Below, piece after piece: positions 15,007 through 21,164 of a stretch of 64,000 nucleotides of DNA. How positions within the stretch are numbered: position 1 is the first letter of the stretch; each line of letters starts with the position of its first letter. Location of the stretch: assembly GCF_042432815.1 (NCBI RefSeq), contig NZ_JBHLWM010000004.1:299146-363145 (forward strand). Direction: 5' to 3'. The DNA is from Rhodopseudomonas telluris (lineage in GTDB: Bacteria; Pseudomonadota; Alphaproteobacteria; Rhizobiales; Xanthobacteraceae). The position numbers and the translations under genes were made by a program. Below the pieces are notes generated by a model, which did no database searches, was not told the DNA's origin, and saw only the letters and a list, made by a program, of their open reading frames with translations.

Positions 15007-16529
15007 GCACCGCCACGCTGGCCAGCTTTGCGCGTCACGATCTCCGCCTCGCCTGGCGCGACTTCCTCGGCATGCTGACGGCCGGCCGCCGCGGCCGGGC
15101 TCGTACCATCGTGCTGGCGTTGATCGTGGTCGCGGCGCTGCTGCATCTTCCGGCCTGGGGCCTCGTCGGTCGCTATGCCGGCCTGAACCAGGATGCCGAC
15201 CTGACAAGCCTGCTGGTCATTGCAGTCACGCTGGCGCTGAGCTGGCTGCTGATGCTGTCGCAGGCGATCGAATCGGTGACGCGGGTGTTCTACAGCCGCG
15301 CCGATCTCGATCTGATCATGTCGTCGCCGGTGCCGCTGGCGCGCGTGTTCTCGGTGCGGATGGCGGCGATCGCGCTGACCGTCACGGCGATGGCGCTGCT
15401 GTTCGCCGCGCCGGTGATCGACGTGCTGGCGCTGGGCGGCGGTGCGCACTGGCTGACGGCCTATGGCGTCGTGGCGGCGATCGGCATCTCCGCCTCTGCG
15501 GTGGCGATCGCGGTCGCGCTGGCCCTGTTCCAACTGATCGGGCCGAAGCGGACGCGGCTCGCGGCGCAGATCGTCTCGGTGGTGATCGGCGCGGGCTTCG
15601 TGATCGGCCTGCAGATCGCCGCGATCCTGTCGACCGGGACGTTGTCGCGCTTCGCGGTGCTGACCTCGGACGTCGCTGCGAGCTGGGCGCCGGGCCCGGA
15701 CAGTTTGCTGTGGTGGCTGGCGCGCGCCGCGCTCGGCAATGCGCTGGCGCTCGGTGCGCTGCTGAGCGGCAGCCTCATCCTGCTCGGGCTGGTGATGATC
15801 TGGGTCACGCCGCGGCTCGGCGCGGTGGTGGTTGCCGCGGCGAGTGCGAACGCGACGATCGCGTATCAACGCACTACGCCGCGCTTCCGTGGCGGCTCGC
15901 GCCAAAGCTCGCTGCGGCTTAAGGAGTTGCTTCTGCTGCGGCGCGATCCGTGGCTGGTGTCGCAGTCGCTGATGCAGCTGCTCTATCTGGTGCCGCCGGC
16001 GTTGCTGCTGTGGCGAAGCTTTTCGGACAGCTCGACCGCGGTGGTGCTGGTCGCGCCGGTGGTCGTGATGGCGGCCGGTCAACTGGCCGGAGGTCTTGCA
16101 TGGCTGACGATCTCTGGCGAAGACGCGCCCGATCTGATCGAGACTGCGCCGGTCCCGGCCTCGGCAGTCACACGGGCCCGTATCGAAGTCGTCCTGATCG
16201 CCATTGGGCTGGTGGTGACGCCGCTGCTTCTGCCGCTTGCCGTGCTGTCGCCCCTGCTGGCGTTCGTCACAGCCACCGGCTGTGGATTTGCGGCGGCTTC
16301 GGCGACGGCGATCCAATTGTGGTTCCGCGTCCAGGCGCGACGCAGCCAGTTCCGCCGCCGTCAGACCTCGTCGCGGCTGGCGACATTCGCCGAAGCGTTC
16401 TCGTCGATCGGCTGGGCGGCGACCGCCGTGCTGGCTCTCACCGAACCACGCTTCGCGCTGGCGTCGGCCGCATTCACGCTCTGCATTCTGCTCGTCACCT
16501 GGCGTTTCAGTCCGCGTCGGGCGGCGTAG
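15003..16529 (+). CDS. ABC exporter permease, large membrane subunit
   Basis: This is a 508-residue inner-membrane protein with about ten to twelve hydrophobic helices in two groups. They are separated by a polar segment around residues 285-310 (TIAYQRTTPRFRGGSRQSS). Conserved-looking motifs after the first helices (FYSRADLDLIMSSPVPLARVFSVR) and in the middle (LKELLLLRRDPWLVSQSLMQLLY) occur in putative ABC exporters of the ABC-2 type. It is coupled to the ATPase gene by a four-base overlap. Cargo is unknown; it ends without a recognised terminator. Confidence 0.82.
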   Translation: MSTATLASFARHDLRLAWRDFLGMLTAGRRGRARTIVLALIVVAALLHLPAWGLVGRYAGLNQDADLTSLLVIAVTLALSWLLMLSQAIESVTRVFYSRADLDLIMSSPVPLARVFSVRMAAIALTVTAMALLFAAPVIDVLALGGGAHWLTAYGVVAAIGISASAVAIAVALALFQLIGPKRTRLAAQIVSVVIGAGFVIGLQIAAILSTGTLSRFAVLTSDVAASWAPGPDSLLWWLARAALGNALALGALLSGSLILLGLVMIWVTPRLGAVVVAAASANATIAYQRTTPRFRGGSRQSSLRLKELLLLRRDPWLVSQSLMQLLYLVPPALLLWRSFSDSSTAVVLVAPVVVMAAGQLAGGLAWLTISGEDAPDLIETAPVPASAVTRARIEVVLIAIGLVVTPLLLPLAVLSPLLAFVTATGCGFAAASATAIQLWFRVQARRSQFRRRQTSSRLATFAEAFSSIGWAATAVLALTEPRFALASAAFTLCILLVTWRFSPRRAA

Positions 16530-16852
16530 CGCCGGTGCATCCGCGACACTGCCGCCGTCCGTGGGTGGCAACGCTGAGGCTCTTACACATCAGCCGCCTG
16601 GCCATCACCTGGAGTGGGCTGCGGGCGAGTTGAAGCATGAAATACATTTCGAGCATGGGGGCGATCTCCGGCGGCCGTGCGGAGATAGAGCGCAGGGCCT
16701 CGTGCGAGTAGGGCCGCGGCCGGAACACCAGCCATGCAAGATCAATGCATCTGCATTAATCTATGCTCCCGCATCTCTCGGCGCTAGCCGGTGCGGCGAT
16801 TCGCACCGGCGTCCGGCGGGCGCCGCGATCAGCGACGCCCGCATTGGCGTGA
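16530..16852. other. Gene-free stretch between the ABC permease gene and wrbA
   Basis: I find no tRNA, terminator, repeat or convincing coding region. Short minus-strand frames (for example 16507-16728, overlapping the permease end) lack an SD and cannot be supported. The interval is flanked by the 3' ends of two convergent genes. Confidence 0.4.
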
Positions 16853-17452
16853 TCAGCCGTGCAGCTTGATCGCGGTCTCGGCGATCGCCTTGCCCTGATA
16901 CTTCGCGCCGGCGAGTTCGGTGGCGCTCGGCTGCCGCGAGCCGTCGCCGCCGGTGATCGTGGTGGCGCCGTAGGGCGCGCCGCCGGTCACCTCGTCGAGC
17001 CGCATCTGGTCGCCGAAGCCGTAATTCAGGCCGACCACCACCATGCCGAAATGCAGCAGGTTGGTAATGATCGAGAACAGCGTAGTTTCCTGGCCGCCGT
17101 GCTGGGTCGCGGTCGAGGTGAAAGCGCCGCCGACCTTGCCGTTCAGCGCGCCCTTGGCCCACAGGCCGCCGGCCTGATCGAGGAAGTTGGCCATCTGCGA
17201 CGCCATCCGGCCGAACCGGGTGCCGGTGCCGACGATGATCGCGTCGTAATTGGCAAGGTCGTCGATGGTCGCGACCGGCGCCGCCTGATCGAGCTTGTAG
17301 TATGAAGCCTTGGCGACGTCCGGCGGCACCAGCTCGGGCACGCGCTTGATGTCGACTTGTGCGCCGGCTTCGCGCGCGCCCTCGGCGACCGCATTCGCCA
17401 TCGTCTCGATGTGGCCATACGCCGAGTAGTAAAGAACCAGAACCTTCGCCAT
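16853..17452 (-). CDS. wrbA: NAD(P)H:quinone oxidoreductase, WrbA family
   Basis: This 199-residue flavodoxin-like FMN protein reduces quinones by two electrons, limiting redox cycling. It begins MAKVLVLYYSAYGHIETMA (FMN phosphate loop YYSAYGHIE). It has GTGTRFGRMASQMANFLDQAGGLW and the WrbA-specific region STATQHGGQETTLFSIITNLLHFGMVVVG, followed by YGATTITGGDGSR. Length and motifs are typical. It sits downstream of the pirin gene on the same strand, with a palindromic repeat pair between. Confidence 0.95.
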   Translation of the reverse strand: MAKVLVLYYSAYGHIETMANAVAEGAREAGAQVDIKRVPELVPPDVAKASYYKLDQAAPVATIDDLANYDAIIVGTGTRFGRMASQMANFLDQAGGLWAKGALNGKVGGAFTSTATQHGGQETTLFSIITNLLHFGMVVVGLNYGFGDQMRLDEVTGGAPYGATTITGGDGSRQPSATELAGAKYQGKAIAETAIKLHG

Positions 17453-17502
17453 GGGAGTCTCCGTTTGGTTGGTGGTTGGTGGGGATTTGCTAATTGGTTA
17501 GT

Positions 17503-17610
17503 CCCTCATGGTGAGGAGCGCGCGCTTGCGCGCGCGTCTCGAACCATGAAGGCCGAGGCGCGCCCCCATCCTTCGAGACGCGACCAAGAGGTCGCTCCTC
17601 AGGATGAGGG
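17503..17610. repeat. Pair of palindromic repeats (type A 17503-17549, type B 17566-17610)
   Basis: Unit A has arms CCTCATGGTGAGGAGC and GCGTCTCGAACCATGA around a GC-rich self-complementary centre. Unit B, inverted, has arms CATCCTTCGAGACGC and GCTCCTCAGGATGAGG. The same two unit types recur at 48490-48626 in the opposite order. A and B differ by swapped stem bases that keep pairing (ATGGT/ACCAT versus ATCCT/AGGAT). They lie between pirin and wrbA and could form long hairpins in the transcript. Confidence 0.85.
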
Positions 17611-17622
17611 CGCGCTGCAGCG

Positions 17623-18321
17623 TTACGCCGCGTCGACCAGTATGACCTCGGCGTCTTCGAGTGCCGTGATCCTGACCTTGGCCTCGTCGCGGATCGCGGC
17701 GCCGTCGCGGGCCTCGACCTTGACGCCGTTGACCTCGACGCTGCCGACCGCGGGCACCAGATAGAGGTGCCGGGCCTTGCCGACGTCATACTCCGCGCTC
17801 TCGCCGGCCTTCAGCGTGGTGGCGAGCACCCGCGCATCGGCGCGGATCGGCAGCGCATCGGTGTCACCCTTCACGCCCGACGCGATGGTGACGAGCTTGC
17901 CGGAGCGGTCCGACTTCGGGAACGGCTTGGAGCCCCAGGTGGGCTGGCCGCCGGCCTGCGTCGGCTCGATCCAGATCTGGAAGATCCGGGTAGTCTCGGG
18001 TTCCAGATTGTACTCGGAGTGACGCACGCCCGAGCCCGCGCTCATCACCTGGACGTCGCCGGCCTCCGTGCGGCCCTTGTTGCCGAGCGAGTCCTCGTGG
18101 GTGATCGCGCCATCCCGGACATAGGTGATGATCTCCATGTCGCGATGGGGGTGCGGCGGAAAGCCGGTGTTCGGCGCAATCTCGTCGTCGTTCCAGACCC
18201 GCAGGGCGCCGTGGCCCATGTTGTTCGGGTCGTAATAGCTGGCGAACGAGAAGTGGTGCTTGGCCTTGAGCCAGCCGTGATCGGCGCCGCCGAGCTTGGA
18301 GAAGGGACGAAGTTCAATCAT
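17623..18321 (-). CDS. Pirin family protein
   Basis: This is a 232-residue bicupin. The N-terminal cupin carries the metal ligands in FPPHPHRDMEIITYV and HEDS, plus GSGVRHSEYN, as in pirin/YhhW, where iron binding gives quercetinase-like activity. The C-terminal cupin is degenerate, as is usual. Function in bacteria is redox- or stress-linked but not well defined. It is divergent from a LysR gene whose operator-like palindrome lies in the shared promoter, and is followed by wrbA, so a LysR-controlled quinone/redox stress unit is likely. Confidence 0.92.
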   Translation of the reverse strand: MIELRPFSKLGGADHGWLKAKHHFSFASYYDPNNMGHGALRVWNDDEIAPNTGFPPHPHRDMEIITYVRDGAITHEDSLGNKGRTEAGDVQVMSAGSGVRHSEYNLEPETTRIFQIWIEPTQAGGQPTWGSKPFPKSDRSGKLVTIASGVKGDTDALPIRADARVLATTLKAGESAEYDVGKARHLYLVPAVGSVEVNGVKVEARDGAAIRDEAKVRITALEDAEVILVDAA

Positions 18322-18394
18322 GGAATTCTCCCTGGTTTGGCGCCGCCTGCGGCGCCGGTGAAGTGATTGGTGTCTGGATAAGCCTCCGCTTGTG

Positions 18395-18433
18395 TTTCAG
18401 AAATAGAAATGATTGAAACTCATTGTTTCTGAA
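18395..18433. promoter_or_regulatory. LysR-type operator candidate between the pirin and lysR genes
   Basis: TTCAGAAA (18396-18403) and TTTCTGAA (18426-18433) form a perfect inverted repeat 22 bases apart. Inside it ATGATTGAAACTCAT gives an inner ATGA/TCAT dyad. The AT-rich block is exceptional for this genome and lies between the two divergent starts. Confidence 0.6.
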
Positions 18434-18454
18434 TTTAACATCTGGAGGCGGGCT

Positions 18455-19381
18455 ATGACCAAGCTGCCGGACTTCGAAGCGCTGGCGATCTTCGCCAAGG
18501 TGGTGGAGCTGCGGTCGTTCGCGGCGGCCGCAACCGAGCTGACGCTGTCGAAAGCGACCGTCTCCAAGGCGGTGACGCGGCTGGAGGCGAGGCTCGGGGC
18601 GCGGCTGTTCAACCGCACCTCGCGGCGGCTGGCTCTCACTGACGCGGGCCACCGGCTCGCCGAGCGCGCCGCGCAACTGCTGGCGGACGGCGAGGCGGCC
18701 GAGAGCGAGGCGCTGGCGCAATCGGCGGCGCCGCGCGGGCTGGTGCGGCTGGCGGTGCCGATGACCTTCGGCGTCAAGGTGATCGCGCCGCTGCTGCCGG
18801 ATTTCCTCGCCGCCTACCCGGAGGTTTCGGTCGACCTGCATCTGTCCGACCAGATGGTCGACCTGATCGGCGAGGGCTTCGATGCAGGCGTGCGCATCGC
18901 ATCGCTGCCGGATTCGTCGCTGGTGGCCCGGCGGCTGTGCGCGATGCCGCGCTACACGGTCGCGGCGGCGTCCTATCTGGCGCGTCACGGCCGCCCGACG
19001 CATCCGATGCAACTCGCCGATCATCGCTGCCTCGGCTACGCCTATCTGTCGACGCCGAACGCCTGGCACTACAGCAATGCGCAGGGCGAGCAGGCGGCGG
19101 TGCGGCCATCGGGGCCGCTGCGCGTCAATAATGGCGAGGCGCTGCTGCCGGCGGTGATCGCCGGTCTCGGCATCGCGGATTTGCCGGAGTTCATCATCGG
19201 CGATGCGATCGTCGCCGGGCAGGTCGAGGTGATTTTGGAAGGCTGGCACCAGCGCGAGAGCTCTGTGCATCTGGTGATGCCGCCGGGCGGGCCGCGTCCC
19301 GCTCGCGTCGAAGTGCTGGCGGCCTTCCTGGCCGAGCGGCTCGCGAAGCGCCGGACGGCGCGTCGGCTCAATTCAGATTGA
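18455..19381 (+). CDS. LysR family transcriptional regulator
   Basis: This is a 308-residue regulator. The winged HTH at residues about 5-62 reads FEALAIFAKVVELRSFAAAA and LSKATVSKAVTRLEARLGARLFNRTSRRLALTDAG. The effector domain begins RGLVRLAVPMTFG and contains SDQMVDLIGEGFDAGVRI, typical of the CrgA/PA2877-like group that commonly controls pirin or quinone reductase genes. The start at 18455 follows GGAGGCGGGCT. It is divergent from the pirin gene; its last 14 bases overlap the 3' end of the convergent DsbD-like gene. Confidence 0.92.
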   Translation: MTKLPDFEALAIFAKVVELRSFAAAATELTLSKATVSKAVTRLEARLGARLFNRTSRRLALTDAGHRLAERAAQLLADGEAAESEALAQSAAPRGLVRLAVPMTFGVKVIAPLLPDFLAAYPEVSVDLHLSDQMVDLIGEGFDAGVRIASLPDSSLVARRLCAMPRYTVAAASYLARHGRPTHPMQLADHRCLGYAYLSTPNAWHYSNAQGEQAAVRPSGPLRVNNGEALLPAVIAGLGIADLPEFIIGDAIVAGQVEVILEGWHQRESSVHLVMPPGGPRPARVEVLAAFLAERLAKRRTARRLNSD

Positions 19382-20201
19382 CGTTGAACTCGTAGGACTT
19401 CTCGGCGCCGACCAGGGTGAACTTCAGCGCCGCGCCTTCGGCATGCGCACCGGGCGGCAGGCCTTCGAGCGGAAAGGTGAAGCGCTGCACGCCCTCGGGG
19501 GCGTTCGGCGCCCGCTTGGGAATCGGCAGCGCCCATTCGGGCGTCGGGCCTTCGACGAACAGGCTGACCTTGCTGGCCGGCGGCGCCACGACGTCGACCC
19601 AGACCTCGGTGTCGCCGCGCATCACCACGTCCCGGATGGTGATCGGATTCGGATCGCCGACATTGGCCGGCACCGGAACGGTATCGAGAGCTGCTGCGAG
19701 CACGCTGTCCTGTGTGCTGGCGACACTGGTGAAGGTCAGCTCCGGCGCAGCCTCGACCGGCACGCACAGCTTTTCACACACCGCGTAGCTGATCGCGGCG
19801 CGTAGCGTCACCGGCTTGTCGGCGTTCTTCGCCACAATGCGCAGCGGCAGCACGACGCTCGATTTGTAGCCGAGCGACGTGCCGCCGGCGCCGTCCGGAA
19901 ATGCGGTCGGCGCGGGCCACAGGATCGTCACCGCTTCGACGTTGTCGGATTTCGAAAAGTCGAACCGCGGCGGCACGCCGGAGTCGCCGGGAGAGCGCCA
20001 GTAAGTCTTCCAGCCAGGCTGCAATTGAAAAGCAATGCCGCCCAGCAAAACCGCGCCGCTGCGCGATCCGGCCAGCAGCCGCACCGCGGAGTGGCTCTCG
20101 CTGACCCATGGCGACATGTCGTCGGCACGAACCGCGCTCACCGAAAGCAGCGCAAACACCGCGGCGATCAACGCCGGCCGTACAGGAACGAATGTGATCA
20201 T
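19368..20201 (-). CDS. Periplasmic DsbD N-terminal-domain-like protein
   Basis: This 277-residue protein has a signal peptide (MITFVPVRPALIAAVFALLS, cut after VRA). Residues about 30-165 resemble the alpha domain of DsbD/ScsB: LGGIAFQLQPGWKTYWRSPGDSGVPP, LGYKSSVVLPL, and YAVCEKLCVPVEA with a CxxxxC pair. Such domains pass electrons to periplasmic thiol proteins. The usual membrane and thioredoxin domains of DsbD are absent, so it is a free-standing version, perhaps working with a CcdA-type protein elsewhere. Proteins of this kind occur as single genes in Rhizobiales. Confidence 0.75.
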   Translation of the reverse strand: MITFVPVRPALIAAVFALLSVSAVRADDMSPWVSESHSAVRLLAGSRSGAVLLGGIAFQLQPGWKTYWRSPGDSGVPPRFDFSKSDNVEAVTILWPAPTAFPDGAGGTSLGYKSSVVLPLRIVAKNADKPVTLRAAISYAVCEKLCVPVEAAPELTFTSVASTQDSVLAAALDTVPVPANVGDPNPITIRDVVMRGDTEVWVDVVAPPASKVSLFVEGPTPEWALPIPKRAPNAPEGVQRFTFPLEGLPPGAHAEGAALKFTLVGAEKSYEFNVNLN

Positions 20202-20335
20202 GTGACGTATTTACGCACGCAACCCGCCGAGAACCACTGAATTGCCTGTGACCGGGGCAACACTCTGCGGCGACTGGTTGATTGACAGGATTGGCACCCA
20301 ATATCAGGATAATGGTGCAACGCGAGGATCCCCTG

Positions 20336-20968
20336 ATGGCGACCAAGTCCAAAAGGCCCAAATCCGGCGAGGCCAGGCCGACGGAGCAGGGGAGCTATCT
20401 CGACGGCCAGTTGCTGATCGCAATGCCGGTGATGGAAGACGAGCGCTTCGCGCGCTCGGTGATCTACATCTGCGCGCATTCGTCGGAAGGCGCCATGGGC
20501 ATTATCGTCAATCGTCCGGCCGGCAGCATCGATTTTCCCGAACTGCTGGTGCAGCTCGACATCGTCGAGAAGCCCGAACAGATCAAGCTTCCCGATCACG
20601 CCGAGTCGATGAAGGTGCTGCGCGGCGGGCCGGTCGAAACCGGTCGCGGCTTCGTGCTGCACTCCAGCGATTTCTTCATCAAGGACGCGACACTGCCGAT
20701 CGATGAAGGCATTTCTCTGACCGCCACCGTCGACATCCTGAAGGCGATCGCCAGCGGCTCCGGCCCGAAGCGCGCGATCCTCGCACTCGGCTATGCCGGC
20801 TGGGCGCCGGGCCAGCTCGAGACCGAGATCCAGGACAATGGCTGGCTGCATTGCGACGCCGACGCCGACCTGGTGTTCGGCAGCGACATCGAAGAGAAAT
20901 ACGACCGCGCCTTGCACAAGCTCGGCATCGAGCCGGGGATGCTCTCGGCGGAAGCCGGCCACGCGTAG
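20336..20968 (+). CDS. YqgE/AlgH family protein
   Basis: From ATG 20336 the product has 210 residues; ATG 20312 is an alternative. YqgE/AlgH is a widely conserved cytoplasmic fold of unclear role (AlgH was named for alginate regulation). Conserved segments are GQLLIAMPVMEDERFARSVI, EGAMGIIVNRPAG, LRGGPVETGRGFVLHSSDF and ALGYAGWAPGQLETEIQDNGWL, all present and in order. It is a single-gene unit divergent from the DsbD-like gene, followed by a palindromic repeat. Confidence 0.93.
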   Translation: MATKSKRPKSGEARPTEQGSYLDGQLLIAMPVMEDERFARSVIYICAHSSEGAMGIIVNRPAGSIDFPELLVQLDIVEKPEQIKLPDHAESMKVLRGGPVETGRGFVLHSSDFFIKDATLPIDEGISLTATVDILKAIASGSGPKRAILALGYAGWAPGQLETEIQDNGWLHCDADADLVFGSDIEEKYDRALHKLGIEPGMLSAEAGHA

Positions 20969-21000
20969 TTAGCGGCGGCGTTCACCCTCACACACACTCC

Positions 21001-21103
21001 CGTCATCGCCCGCGAGAGCGGGCGACCCAGTATTCCAAGGCGTCAGCTATTTAGCGCGAATGCACCCCCGTACTGGATCCTCCGCATGCGCGGAGGATGA
21101 CGG
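21001..21103. repeat. Composite palindromic repeat, copy 1
   Basis: The left hairpin is CGCCCGC-GAGA-GCGGGCG followed by ACCCAGTATTCCA; the right part is GTACTGGATCCTCCGC with hairpin TCCTCCGC/GCGGAGGA and ends ATGACG. CCAGTA and TACTGG are mutually inverted. A second copy with the same ends and a different centre lies at 28870-28970. Confidence 0.85.
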
Positions 21104-21164
21104 CTGTGGGTGGGGTGGCGCGGTGCGTGGTCGCGATGACGCACTTCGCCCGCCGCGGCTGCTG

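Noticed and set aside
16507..16728. 73-residue minus-strand frame with MYFMLQLARSPLQVMARRLM
   Set aside because: It looked like a possible small protein, but it overlaps the ABC permease end and has no SD or neighbour support.
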